Below are positions 44,334 to 53,702 of a DNA stretch of 64,000 nt, in pieces. How positions within the stretch are numbered: the first letter of the stretch is position 1; the number at the start of each line of letters is the position of its first letter. The notes beneath the pieces are model-generated. The model worked only from the letters and a program-made list of their open reading frames with translations, was not told the origin of the DNA and searched no databases. The translations under genes and the position numbers were made by a program. The stretch comes from Salinisphaera sp. LB1 (GTDB lineage: Bacteria > Pseudomonadota > Gammaproteobacteria > Nevskiales > Salinisphaeraceae): contig NZ_CP029488.1 of the NCBI RefSeq assembly GCF_003177035.1, positions 1,116,001 through 1,180,000 of the forward strand, written 5' to 3'.

Positions 44334-45830
44334 ATGTCGCAATGGGACACACCCGACCCGATCGCCCTGCATGCCCGCGGACAACCCGAGCGCCTCGCTT
44401 GCCGGGACATCGCCACCGACCGGCGCTGGAGTTATGCCGAACTGGACCGCAATATCCAGCAGGCGGTCACCTGGTTGCAACAACAGCCCGCCGTCCATGC
44501 CGGCGAGCGCATCGCGGTGATCGCGCGCAACAGCGCCGATCTACTCATCCTCAATATGGCCACCGAACGGTTGGGCGCGATTTTCGTGCCGCTGAACTAT
44601 CGACTGTCGACGGCCGAACTGACCACGATTCTGGCGGATTGCCAGCCCCGACTGGTCGCGATGGACCCGCGGGAACAGCAGCCCGCCCTGCCCGCGGGTG
44701 CCAAAGCGATTGACACGACCGATCTGGCAGGCGAGATCGCGGCCTGCCCGCCATCACCACGCCTTGCGCCACTGCCGGGCGATATCACGAAAATCATTCT
44801 CTACACCTCGGGCACCTCGGGCCGACCGAAAGGCGTGATGATCACCGGCGAGAATATCTACGCGACCGCCGTCAACTTCGGCATCATCGGCCATGTATCC
44901 CGGAACAGCGTGTTCCTGTGCGATGCGCCGATGTTCCACGTCATCGGCCTGTTGCCGAGCATCCGGGCCCCCTTACTGTTCGGCGGCGCGCTGCATATCG
45001 CGCCGGGCTTCGACCCCCAGCGCACCAACGCGTTACTCGCCGATGCCGACACCGGCACCACGCATTACTTCTGCGTCCCCAAAATGGCCGCCATGCTCAC
45101 CGAGCAGCCCAATTTCAAACCCTCGCGCTGGCATCATCTACGGGCCCTGTTCACCGGCGGCTCGCCGATATCGCCATACCAGGTGCGCTGGTGGCTCGAA
45201 CGCGGTATTCAGGTCTCGAATGGCTTCGGCATGACCGAGGCCGGAACGATCATGCACGTACCGCTTGAGCCCGGGCTGATCGACCAAACCGCCGGCGGCG
45301 TCGGCTTGCCGCCGCCGTTCGTGGCGATCCGCCTGGTCGACGCGGAAGAAAACGATGTCGCGCCGGGCGAACCCGGCGAGATTCTGGTGCGCGGCCCCAA
45401 CGTGACGCCGGGCTACTGGAACCGTCCCGAGGAAACCGCCCGGGCGTTCACCCGCGATGGCTGGCTGCGCACCGGCGATATCGGCCAGGCCGATGCCCGC
45501 GGGCACATGACCATCAAGGACCGCAAGAAGGACATGTTCATCTCCGGCGGGGAAAACGTCTTTCCGGCCGAGGTGGAAAACGCCCTGCTCGGCCATGCCG
45601 ATGTGAGCGAGGCCGCCGTCGTCGGCGTAGCGGACGACACCTGGGGCGAAGTCGGGCATGCCTATATCGTGCCGGCCCCGGGCGCCCGCCTCGATCCCGA
45701 CGCGCTATCCCGCTACTGCAAGACGCTTCTCGCCGGCTACAAGGTGCCGAAACGCTTCCACATTATCGACGCACTGCCCCGCAATGCCAGCGGCAAACTG
45801 ATGAAGACGATCTTGAAGAAACAACAATGA
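44334..45830 (+). CDS. fcs: Feruloyl-CoA / hydroxycinnamate-CoA synthetase
   Basis: A 498-residue AMP-forming acyl-CoA ligase. The P-loop-like YTSGTSGRPKGVM is near residue 160, the adenine site GFGMTEAG follows, GWLRTGDIG carries the ribose Asp, and KDRKKDMFISGGENVFP hinges to the small domain. The catalytic Lys is in NASGKLMKT near the C-terminus. Position after ech and under the same MarR operator identifies it as the activator of ferulate, caffeate or coumarate, although short- or medium-chain acyl specificity cannot be excluded by sequence. The ATG at 44334 was chosen from family length. Confidence 0.87.
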   Translation: MSQWDTPDPIALHARGQPERLACRDIATDRRWSYAELDRNIQQAVTWLQQQPAVHAGERIAVIARNSADLLILNMATERLGAIFVPLNYRLSTAELTTILADCQPRLVAMDPREQQPALPAGAKAIDTTDLAGEIAACPPSPRLAPLPGDITKIILYTSGTSGRPKGVMITGENIYATAVNFGIIGHVSRNSVFLCDAPMFHVIGLLPSIRAPLLFGGALHIAPGFDPQRTNALLADADTGTTHYFCVPKMAAMLTEQPNFKPSRWHHLRALFTGGSPISPYQVRWWLERGIQVSNGFGMTEAGTIMHVPLEPGLIDQTAGGVGLPPPFVAIRLVDAEENDVAPGEPGEILVRGPNVTPGYWNRPEETARAFTRDGWLRTGDIGQADARGHMTIKDRKKDMFISGGENVFPAEVENALLGHADVSEAAVVGVADDTWGEVGHAYIVPAPGARLDPDALSRYCKTLLAGYKVPKRFHIIDALPRNASGKLMKTILKKQQ

Positions 45831-46181
45831 AGAACGCGGGATTGCAGACGGCCGTCATGCCCTGAAGCTATAGAACCGGGGCATCGGATCGCCCGTACCA
45901 ATCGATGACAGGCCTGCCCGCCGCCGCCCTTGGCTCAATGGCCGCCATAGCTCAACCGGCGGCTCTTCACCCCGCGTACGCCAGGCGCCGTCGATTATCG
46001 ATGGACGCGGCCGATATACGGCACACACATGCGTTGCGCGGTCGCGTCATTCATCGCCCGCTGTCGGCACAATTCGCGCCAAGCGGCGTGGCAGCCATTC
46101 GCTGTATTCATTAATACGGCTCATCACCGCGGCCGCCCGGCACGAAAACCACTCGCAATCCATGGCGCGAACACGCGCGAG
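45831..46181. other. Intergenic region between convergent fcs and MFS genes
   Basis: A stretch of 351 bases without a gene. ATGCCC and GGGCAT could pair around an 18-base loop just after fcs, but the hairpin is weak and has no T run. I recognise nothing else in it. Confidence 0.5.
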
Positions 46182-47444
46182 CTATGTATGAGCGGCTGCC
46201 AGCTCATCTCGACGCTGGGCAAATTGGGCCGTTTCCTTCATAAACAACGCGACCACGAAGACCAGCATCGAACCGGCCGCCGCCATCAGCAAGGGGATGG
46301 CCAGGCCCAGCGACGGAAAACTGTCCGCCAGGTCGCCCGCTGCCGTGGGCGCCACCGCACCGCCGACGATCTCGCCAAACAGGGTGACGACACCGATCGC
46401 GGCCGCTGCCATGTTCGGCGGCGCCGTTTCGGTCGGAACCAGCACCATGACGATCGCCGCGACCGCCTGCCCCGCCTGGGAGACGAACAATACGGCCGCC
46501 AACAACCAGAGATGACCATACATCGGCGGCCAGAGCAGGATCAGCGGCAGCACGGTGCAAAGCGGTGCCGAGACCAGCAGGGTCGCCCGCCGGCCGATCC
46601 AATCGGACACCGTGGCGACCGCACAGCCGATGAAGAAGCTGCCCAGCCCGGCGGCGCCCATGAGAAAGCCGGCGGTCGTCGGCGGCTGGCCGGCTACATG
46701 AATGATGTAGAGCGGACAAAAAGTGTTGTAGAGAATCAACCAGCCGACGAAGCCGATGTTACCGATCGCGGCCAGTTGGATATTGCGGTACTTGAGCAAG
46801 GCCAGGAAGTCGCGCACCCGCGGCCTGACCGGCGCCGAGGCTGCGGCCTCGACCTGACCGGCGTCGCGGGGCTCGCGCACGAACAGCCAGATCACGATGG
46901 CCAGAATCACACCCGGCGCACCGGCCACCACGAATGCCCAGCGCCAGCCGAAACGGGAAGCGATCTGCGTCGTCAGTACCGGCGCCACCGCAAAACCGAT
47001 CAGCGCGGCCGCGGAGACGACAATCCCCGTGTTGCGGCCACGTCGCTTCGGATGCGAGGCCTTTTCCACCAGCGTGTTCATCACCGACCAGCACGGGCCT
47101 TCGGCGACACCCACGGCGCCGCGCAGAATCAGCATGTCGAAGAAGTTGCGCGCCGCGCCGCACAACCAGGAAAGCCCCGCGAAGGCGAACACTGCCGGCA
47201 CCAGCACCGGCTTGCGGCCAAAGCGGTCGGAAACGGCACCGAAGACAAACGACGACACCGCCCAGGTGATCGCCAGAATACTGGCCAGCTCGCCAATCTG
47301 GCCGGCGCTGAGATGAAAGTCCTTGGCAATGAACGGGGCCAGATAGAGCTCGGCCATACGGTCCAGAAAAACCGTGCCCCAGGTTAGAAACATCAGGCCA
47401 ACGATGAAGGTTTCGTATCGGGAATCGTGTCGCATGGCGTACAT
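46182..47444 (-). CDS. MFS transporter, possible aromatic acid importer
   Basis: A 420-residue 12-helix transporter. The MFS motif between helices 2 and 3 is FGAVSDRFGRKPVLVPA, repeated between helices 8 and 9 as VSDWIGRRATLLVSA. The FLDRMAELYLAPFI helix 1 recalls anion:cation symporters that import organic acids. It is the nearest transporter to ech-fcs and could import hydroxycinnamates or other aromatic acids, as no pcaK- or vanK-like gene is in the window. A 16-base palindrome lies 56 bases upstream. Substrate assignment rests on position only. The ATG at 47435 is an alternative start. Confidence 0.75.
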   Translation of the reverse strand: MYAMRHDSRYETFIVGLMFLTWGTVFLDRMAELYLAPFIAKDFHLSAGQIGELASILAITWAVSSFVFGAVSDRFGRKPVLVPAVFAFAGLSWLCGAARNFFDMLILRGAVGVAEGPCWSVMNTLVEKASHPKRRGRNTGIVVSAAALIGFAVAPVLTTQIASRFGWRWAFVVAGAPGVILAIVIWLFVREPRDAGQVEAAASAPVRPRVRDFLALLKYRNIQLAAIGNIGFVGWLILYNTFCPLYIIHVAGQPPTTAGFLMGAAGLGSFFIGCAVATVSDWIGRRATLLVSAPLCTVLPLILLWPPMYGHLWLLAAVLFVSQAGQAVAAIVMVLVPTETAPPNMAAAAIGVVTLFGEIVGGAVAPTAAGDLADSFPSLGLAIPLLMAAAGSMLVFVVALFMKETAQFAQRRDELAAAHT

Positions 47445-47656
47445 CGCCGAGCCCCGGATGCATTCGCCGCGGGCCCGCCTCCAGGTTGATGTTCACAAAG
47501 CGTACACATGTACGCATCCTGGATTTAATATACGCAAGGCGCGCGTGGCGCCATACACTCCATAAGTCGTAACGGCCCGTGAACACGATCGCGAGGCTCG
47601 CATGGCGTGCGACGCAAAAATCACAGCCATCACGCACGCCCGGCTTCGTGCCCGCG
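47445..47656. other. Upstream region of the MFS gene
   Basis: It carries the GCGTAC/GTACGC palindrome and then low-complexity sequence adjoining the dehydrogenase relic. No gene was found. Confidence 0.5.
47500..47515. promoter_or_regulatory. Palindrome upstream of the MFS transporter
   Basis: GCGTACACATGTACGC has perfect 6-bp arms (GCGTAC/GTACGC) around 4 bases, 56 bases before the MFS start. It could be an operator, for example of the GntR type (GTAC..GTAC), but no cognate regulator gene is adjacent. Confidence 0.4.
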
Positions 47657-48062
47657 TTATTTCAATTCCCCGCCCGGCGCGGAAGAACTCGCCGGTGCCG
47701 GCCGTCGCGGTGGGCTGGTTGATCGTCTCGAGCGCCATGATGCAGGCCGCGTTGCGCAGGTCGACGCCGTCGTTTTTGGCGCAGTCGGCCGGGGCCGGGT
47801 GGCTTCGACCATGCGATCGTCGAGCCGCGCGGCGACGGTCTGAGTCGTCCGAGTACCGGGCCTGGCGACTCCCCCCCCCCCCACTCGACGTGGCTTACCG
47901 GCACCCCGCCGACGTTGGCGAGAATATCCGGCCGCACGGAGCCGCGTTGTCAATGCGCGTGGCATCCGGCTGAGCCCGCCGACGGGCGACATCCCGGGGA
48001 ATCCGGGCCAGATCGAGCGCGGCCTCGATGCGCGCGCTCGCGCCCTCAAACAGACCGGGCAT
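47657..48062 (-). pseudogene. Remnant of a Glu/Leu/Phe/Val dehydrogenase gene
   Basis: On the minus strand, separate frames carry pieces of one protein. From 48062 there is an N-terminal-like LFEGASARIEAALDLARI. Near 47930 comes RPDILANVGGVPVSHVEWG, the classic C-domain motif of glutamate/leucine dehydrogenases (PDILANAGGV.VSYFEW). Then RLDDRMVEA follows, and near 47760 GVDLRNAACIMALETI, the final helices. The centre with the catalytic Lys and most of the NAD domain is missing, and frame changes occur, one at a run of 12 C (47871-47882). The gene is non-functional. Confidence 0.7.
47871..47882 (+). repeat. Homopolymer run of 12 C
   Basis: Twelve consecutive C residues lie directly after the HVEWG-coding part of the dehydrogenase relic and shift its frame. 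It is the longest homopolymer I noticed. It may have grown by slippage after loss of selection, or be a base-calling error. Confidence 0.8.
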
Positions 48063-48181
48063 AATCGTGGCCAACTCATGCGGGATTCAAGGCCAAGGCT
48101 GACGTGTCGGCACCGCCCCTTGGAATCCGTAGCTTTCCGGCACGGCGGCGCTGGCCGCTTTCTGGACATCGGGGACACGCC

Positions 48182-48922
48182 ATGGAATGGATCCTGCTTT
48201 TCGGCGCCGCACTCGCCGCCGGCGCCCTCAACGCCCTGGCCGGCGGCGGCAGCTTTATCACCCTGCCGGCCCTGCTGTTCTACGGCCTGCCGCCCACCGC
48301 CGCCAACGCTACCAGCGCGAGCGCGGTGCTACCGGGCTACGTCACCACGCTGTTTCGCCTGCGGCGCAGTGTCGAGGCCCCGCCGGGGCTGAACCTGGCC
48401 GCCATGATCGCAATCGCCGCGGCTGGCGGGGTGAGCGGCGCAGCCTTGCTGCTGGCGACGGGCAACCGTGCATTCGCAGCAATCGTACCCTGGCTCATGG
48501 CCGCGGCCACGCTGATCTTCGCCGCCGGGCCCTGGATCAAACGGGCGACCCGCGACCGCCGCGCACCGCGCTGGGTGGCGGTACCCGGGCTGTATCTCAC
48601 CTGTGCCTACGGCGGCTACTTCAACGGCGGCGTCGGTATCATCATGATTGCCGTGCTCGGCCTGTTGGGCCAGAAGCGCCTGTTGTCCTCGGTGGCGATG
48701 AAGGCGGTCACCTCGGCCGTGCTGACCATTATTTCCGTGATCACCTACGCTGCGTTCGGGCTCGTGCACTGGCGCCTGGCGGCCCTCATGGCCAGCGGCG
48801 CGCTGATCGGCGGATGGGTCGGCGCCACTGCCGGTGACACGATCAACCCACGCTGGCACCGCATCGGTATTGTGGCGATCGGCGCCGCCATGACCGCCGT
48901 CATGTTCTGGCGCGGCGTCTGA
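48182..48922 (+). CDS. TSUP (TauE/SafE) family membrane protein
   Basis: A 246-residue inner-membrane protein with about eight helices. The first repeat has ALNALAGGGSFITLPALLFYGLPP followed by NATSASAVLPG, the TauE/SafE signature. The second repeat contains CAYGGYFNGGVGIIMIAVLGLLG and VAMKAVTSAVLTI. The family exports sulfite, sulfoacetate or related small anions, although many members are untested. The ATG at 48182 begins at the first helix, as expected. No sulfur gene is next to it; the following SDR gene starts 76 bases later. Confidence 0.87.
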   Translation: MEWILLFGAALAAGALNALAGGGSFITLPALLFYGLPPTAANATSASAVLPGYVTTLFRLRRSVEAPPGLNLAAMIAIAAAGGVSGAALLLATGNRAFAAIVPWLMAAATLIFAAGPWIKRATRDRRAPRWVAVPGLYLTCAYGGYFNGGVGIIMIAVLGLLGQKRLLSSVAMKAVTSAVLTIISVITYAAFGLVHWRLAALMASGALIGGWVGATAGDTINPRWHRIGIVAIGAAMTAVMFWRGV

Positions 48923-48998
48923 GATGTCGCGGCGTGTGCTGGTCAGCCCGACACCACTGGCTTAGTCTGGCGCGATCAAACCAAACCAGACCCATCTC

Positions 48999-49748
48999 AT
49001 GGATAAAGTGATGATCGTCACCGGCGGCAGCCGGGGTATCGGTGCCGCGACCTCGTTGATGGCGGCCAAATACGGCTATGCCGTGGCCGTGAACTTCCGC
49101 GGCAATCGGGAAGCGGCCGAAGCCGTGGTCACGGCGATCGAGAAGGACGGCGGGCGCGCCATCGCGGTGCAGGCCGATGTATCCAACGAGGACGACGTGG
49201 TGGCCCTGTTCGAGGCGGTCGATGAACGTCTCGGCCCGGTCACCGCGCTGGTCAACAATGCCGGCATCGTGGACAAGCCGAGCGCGGTGGCCGATATGAG
49301 CGCGGCGCGCGTCGAGCGGATGATGAAGATCAACGTGGTCGGCCCGTTTATCTGCGCCCGCGAGGCGATCCGGCGCATGGGCACCGCCCACGGCGGCGCT
49401 GGCGGGGTGATCGTGAACGTGTCGTCCGCAGCCAGCCACGCCGGCGGGGGCGGCGGCGCCGGTACGTATATAGACTACGGCGCCTCCAAGGGCGCGATCG
49501 ACACCTTCACCGAGGGCCTGGCGCGAGAAGTCGCCAGCGAGAATATCCGCGTCAATGCCGTGCGCCCGGGCGTCATCGACACCGAAATCCACGCCAGCGG
49601 CGGCCAGCCGGACAAGCCGCAACAGGCGGCGGCCCGGATTCCGCTCGGCCGCGTCGGCACGCCCGAGGATATCGCCGAAGCGATTCTGTACCTCAGCGAA
49701 GCCGAGTTCACCACCGGCGCCTTTCTCGACGTCGACGGCGGCGTCTGA
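48999..49748 (+). CDS. SDR family oxidoreductase (YgfF-like)
   Basis: A 249-residue classical SDR with TGGSRGIG at the N-terminus, ALVNNAG, and the catalytic Ser in NVSSAASHAG and Tyr-x3-Lys in DYGASKGAID. DTEIHASGGQP and the ending GAFLDVDGGV closely resemble E. coli YgfF (glucose 1-dehydrogenase-like). The substrate is unknown, as for most of this subgroup. It is alone between the TSUP and SHOCT genes on the same strand. Confidence 0.85.
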   Translation: MDKVMIVTGGSRGIGAATSLMAAKYGYAVAVNFRGNREAAEAVVTAIEKDGGRAIAVQADVSNEDDVVALFEAVDERLGPVTALVNNAGIVDKPSAVADMSAARVERMMKINVVGPFICAREAIRRMGTAHGGAGGVIVNVSSAASHAGGGGGAGTYIDYGASKGAIDTFTEGLAREVASENIRVNAVRPGVIDTEIHASGGQPDKPQQAAARIPLGRVGTPEDIAEAILYLSEAEFTTGAFLDVDGGV

Positions 49749-49830
49749 GCTGGCCGGTGCGGCGCGAAAGCATCGCGCCGCGCCTCGATCGTCCCTACAC
49801 TGGGATGATCAGAACCCGCTGCGACGCACC

Positions 49831-50544
49831 ATGTCCCGCCTCAAACCCCATACCGAGCAGATCGCCGCGGATCTGGCCCAGCGGCACGGCTTCAGCAGAG
49901 ACGCCGTCCGCCACATGATCCGTACGGTCGACGCCGGCTGGGGCGGCATGGCGGCGTTCGATCATCCCGAGTTCGGCGGCCCGGGCCAATGGATGCAGGG
50001 TGGCATGATCATGCTCAGCGAGCCCTTCAACCACAGCCTGCGGGCACGGGTCGACGCCCTATGCAGCGAGATCGCCGGTGTCTACGCAGCCGACGGCCCG
50101 CTGACCGAGCGCAGCCCGCAGGCCGGGGCGCCGGCCTGGCCGGAATACCTGGGCACACCGACCGCGACCGGCAGCCAGGGTGATCTGCACTATGCCTGGT
50201 TCGCTGACCAGCACCGCCTGGCCTTGATGCGGCACGGCCAGCTCCAGATCTTCGATACGGGCGATCACCGCATAACGGGGGTGGCGCAGCAGCAGGGCCA
50301 CAGCCATGGCAACATCCAGTTCACCAGCCAGAACGGCACCATCGATCTCGCCTCGCTGACCCCGATCGACAATCCGACGACAAAGACGGACGAGCCTTCC
50401 ACGGGGCCGTCATCGTCATCGAACCGGCGTGGCGGCGACGATATCATCGCCGCCATCGAACGTCTCGGCGAGCTCCGCGAGCGCGGCCTGCTCACAGAGG
50501 ATGAGTTCAAGGCTAAAAAGACCGAGCTGCTGTCGCGTCTTTGA
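49831..50544 (+). CDS. SHOCT-domain protein of unknown function
   Basis: A 237-residue soluble protein. The last 35 residues (DDIIAAIERLGELRERGLLTEDEF.AKKTELL) form a SHOCT domain, a short oligomerisation hairpin. A flexible segment rich in Ser, Thr and Pro precedes it (about 180-200). The N-terminal 170 residues (RDAVRHMIRTVDAGWGGMAAFDHPEFGGPGQWMQGGMIML) look like a conserved domain of unknown function, with a short HGNIQFTSQNG strand before the linker. The start at 49831 is the first ATG that keeps this domain. No partner gene is indicated. Confidence 0.78.
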   Translation: MSRLKPHTEQIAADLAQRHGFSRDAVRHMIRTVDAGWGGMAAFDHPEFGGPGQWMQGGMIMLSEPFNHSLRARVDALCSEIAGVYAADGPLTERSPQAGAPAWPEYLGTPTATGSQGDLHYAWFADQHRLALMRHGQLQIFDTGDHRITGVAQQQGHSHGNIQFTSQNGTIDLASLTPIDNPTTKTDEPSTGPSSSSNRRGGDDIIAAIERLGELRERGLLTEDEFKAKKTELLSRL

Positions 50545-50830
50545 GCCTGCGCGCAACGGCGCGCGCCGGCGCTGCCCCATCGCTCGGCCTCACGGCGGTC
50601 GTACAACTGGACGCCGACGAAAATGGCCAGCCTCGGGGTTTGCGGTACGTCGGGTATTGTCACGCGTGACGCTCAAGGGCAGGACTGATATTCACGAAGG
50701 CATGCCACACGGCGACACCCAGACCGATATCCTCGGCCCGAAGCCCTGATCGTTTGCCGGGTTAGTAGGGCTTCGTGATACACCGTGGTGATTCATGCGT
50801 CGGGCAACCGGTTCACAAGGGAAAATTCTG

Positions 50831-53545
50831 ATGTTCAAGTGCGTTCTACCGATCGCCGCGGCCGTCGTGGCGGCGAGCGCCCAGGCCGCCTGGGCCGATA
50901 CGTCCTCGACTCAAACCGCGCCGCCGGCCAAGAGTGCCGCCGATTCACCGAGCCACACGCAGGTCGCCCGCGAGACGCTCGACAACGGCCTGCAGGTGAT
51001 CGTGGTGCCGGATCGCCTGGCGCCGGTGGCGACCACGATGCTCACCTACAAGGTGGGCTCGCGCGAAGCGCCGAAGGGCTTTCCCGGCATGGCCCACGCC
51101 CAGGAGCACATGATGTTCCGCGGCGCGAAGGGTTTGTCGGCACAGCAGATCGCCGGCATCAGCGCCGCGCTCGGCGGCCAATCGAACGCGTTCACGACCA
51201 ACGATTCGACGACCTACTACTTCACCGTCCCCAATCAGTTCACCGACGTGGCCCTGCGGCTGCACGCCGAGCGCATGAAGAGCGTGCTCGACAAGCCCGC
51301 CGACTGGAAACAGGAGCGCGGCGCGATCGAGCAGGAAGTCAGCCAGGACATGTCGTCGCCGATCCAGGTCGCGATCAAGCGCATGCGCGAAGCGCTCTAC
51401 CAGGGCACGCCCTACTCGCATGATGCGCTTGGCACGCGCGCGTCGTTCAACAAAACGACCGCCAAGATGCTCAAGCATTTCCACGACCAGTGGTATGCGC
51501 CGAACAATGCGGTGCTGGTGGTCGCCGGCAATGTAGACGCCGACAAGATCCTGGCCGAGGCCAAGAATCTGTTCGGCGGCATCCCGTCCAAGAAACTGCC
51601 CGAACGCAAGCCGGTCAAACCCGGCAAGATCGAATCCAAGACCATCCACATGCCCACCGACAGCGGCTACGGCTTCGCGCTGATCGGCTCGCGGGCGCCG
51701 GGCAGCCGCAATGCACAGGCCATGGCCACCACCGAAGTGCTGGCCAGCGTGCTCAACAATCCGCGCGGCCCGCTCTACACGCAGATGGTGGCCAGCGGCA
51801 AGAGCCTGGCCGCGCGCTACACCACCCTGCCGGCGGCGCTCGGTTCGATCGGCGTGAGCTATGTCGTGTTTCCCAAGGGCGCGGATGCCGATGCGCTGGT
51901 CAAGCAAATGCGCTCGATTCTCGGCAATATCGCCAAGCACGGCATCAGCCCCGATCAGGTCGCCGCCGCCAAGCGCCAGCTCGTCACCCAGGACACCGCC
52001 GCGCGCGATTCGATCTCGGGGCTGGCGCATCGCTGGACCCAGGCCGTGGCGGTGGATCACCTGCAATCGCCGGCCGATCAGCTGGCCGCGATCAAGAACG
52101 TCACCGCGGCCGACGTGAACAAGATGCTGGCCAAACTGGTCCAGCCGGACCAGAGCGTGCTGGCCATTCTCAAGCCGGAAGGCTCGGGCGCGCCGCAGAC
52201 CGGCGGCGGCTATGGCGGCAGCGAATCGTTCTCGCCGAAGAACGTCGGCCACGTGAAACTGCCGGACTGGGCGGCCAAACCGCTATCCAAGATCACCACG
52301 CCAGCGCAATCGATCAAACCGGTGGCAACCACGCTCGATAACGGCGTGAAGCTGATCACGGTGCCGTCGAACTCGGTCCATGCGGTGCACGTCTACGGCC
52401 ATATCCGCAACGAGCCGGATCTGGAAACGCCGAAGAACCAGGAAGGCGTGAGCGATGTGGTCTCCGAACTGCTCGACTTCGGCACCACCCGGCACGATCG
52501 CAAGGCCTACCAGGCGGCACTCGACGCCATCGGCGCCCAGGCCTCGGCCGGCACCAACTTCTCGCTCACCGTGCTGCCCGATCATTTCGACAAGGGCCTC
52601 GACCTGCTGGCCGAGAACGAGTTGCACCCGGCCCTGCCCAAACCTGCCTTCAAACGCCTGCAGCAACGCGCGGCGGCGTCCCAGGCCGGCACCATCGCCA
52701 GCCCGGACTTCAAGGCCAACCAGGCGATGAAAAAGGGCATCCTGCCGAAGGGTGACCCGGCGCTGCGTTTCGCCACGCCGAAATCGATCGCCGGGCTTAC
52801 CTACAGCGATGTCACCGCCTATTACCACAAGGTATTCCGCCCCGATCTGACCACGATCGTGGTGGTGGGCGACATCAGCCCCGATCGGGCCAAAAAGGCC
52901 GTGGCCGGTGCCTTCGGCGACTGGCAGGCCCACGGTCCCAAGCCGGACGTGACCCTGCCGAAGATCGGCGACAATAAATCGAGCTTCCACCACGTCCCCG
53001 ACAAGTCGCAATCGCAGGATACGGTCCAGCTCGCCGAGTCCCTCGGGCTGACCCCCAACGCGCCGGACTATCGTGCCCTGAAGATGGCCAACCAGGTGCT
53101 CACCGGCGGCGCCTTCGCCAGCCGGCTGTATCGCGAACTGCGCGTGCAGCGCGGGCTGGTCTATTACGTGTCGTCGGGCCTCGATACCTCGCGCACCCGG
53201 ACCCAGCTTGCCTTCCAGTATGGCAGCGACCCGGACAAGGTCGACGAAGCCGACAAGCTGATTCGCCAGGCGCTGGTGCGCATGGCCAAGGTACCGGTCT
53301 CCAGCAACGAACTGCACCGCGCCCGCGCCGGCCTGATCCGGCAGGTGCCGCTCAACGAAGCCGGCGCCGACTCGATCGGCTACGGGCTGCTGTCACGCGT
53401 CGAACTCGACCAGCCGCTGAACGAGCCCTACCGCGCGGCCCGGGCTTACCAGTCCATCGATGCCAAACAGATCCAGGCAGCCGTGAAGAAGTGGTTCCGG
53501 CCGGGCGACCTGGTGCGCGTCGTGCAAGGGCCGAAGCCGAAATAG
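50831..53545 (+). CDS. M16 family zinc metalloprotease, two-domain, periplasmic
   Basis: A 904-residue protein with signal peptide (MFKCVLPIAAAVVAASAQAA, cleaved near WADT). The inverted zinc motif HxxEH is His89-Ala-Gln-Glu92-His93, and the third ligand is the Glu in RGAIEQEV about 80 residues on. A second M16 repeat starts near residue 500 (TLDNGVKLITVPSN) and lacks HxxEH, as expected for the inactive half. It includes GGAFASRLYRELRVQRGLVYYVSS, typical for the C-terminal unit. It probably degrades peptides in the periplasm. A clear terminator follows. Confidence 0.9.
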   Translation: MFKCVLPIAAAVVAASAQAAWADTSSTQTAPPAKSAADSPSHTQVARETLDNGLQVIVVPDRLAPVATTMLTYKVGSREAPKGFPGMAHAQEHMMFRGAKGLSAQQIAGISAALGGQSNAFTTNDSTTYYFTVPNQFTDVALRLHAERMKSVLDKPADWKQERGAIEQEVSQDMSSPIQVAIKRMREALYQGTPYSHDALGTRASFNKTTAKMLKHFHDQWYAPNNAVLVVAGNVDADKILAEAKNLFGGIPSKKLPERKPVKPGKIESKTIHMPTDSGYGFALIGSRAPGSRNAQAMATTEVLASVLNNPRGPLYTQMVASGKSLAARYTTLPAALGSIGVSYVVFPKGADADALVKQMRSILGNIAKHGISPDQVAAAKRQLVTQDTAARDSISGLAHRWTQAVAVDHLQSPADQLAAIKNVTAADVNKMLAKLVQPDQSVLAILKPEGSGAPQTGGGYGGSESFSPKNVGHVKLPDWAAKPLSKITTPAQSIKPVATTLDNGVKLITVPSNSVHAVHVYGHIRNEPDLETPKNQEGVSDVVSELLDFGTTRHDRKAYQAALDAIGAQASAGTNFSLTVLPDHFDKGLDLLAENELHPALPKPAFKRLQQRAAASQAGTIASPDFKANQAMKKGILPKGDPALRFATPKSIAGLTYSDVTAYYHKVFRPDLTTIVVVGDISPDRAKKAVAGAFGDWQAHGPKPDVTLPKIGDNKSSFHHVPDKSQSQDTVQLAESLGLTPNAPDYRALKMANQVLTGGAFASRLYRELRVQRGLVYYVSSGLDTSRTRTQLAFQYGSDPDKVDEADKLIRQALVRMAKVPVSSNELHRARAGLIRQVPLNEAGADSIGYGLLSRVELDQPLNEPYRAARAYQSIDAKQIQAAVKKWFRPGDLVRVVQGPKPK

Positions 53546-53556
53546 GCGCCTCGACG

Positions 53557-53588
53557 CCGGCCGTGGCCACCGCTACGGCCGGTCTTTT
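53557..53588 (+). terminator. Rho-independent terminator after the M16 protease gene
   Basis: CCGGCCGT (53557-53564) pairs perfectly with ACGGCCGG (53575-53582) around a 10-base loop and is followed by TCTTTT. It is 12 bases past the protease stop codon. Confidence 0.8.
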
Positions 53589-53702
53589 CGAAACATGTGC
53601 ATCTCCCGGATGACGGATCGCATCGGCCGATGCGCGTCGGGACCATTGCCGTTCGCGCCAGACGCGCTAGTCTGGTTGTTCCGCACCCGGTAATGGTGGC
53701 TC

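Noticed and set aside
50690-50748. A 15-residue peptide MPHGDTQTDILGPKP before the M16 protease gene
   Set aside because: It is too short, lacks a clear ribosome-binding site and has no recognised relative. It is probably chance.
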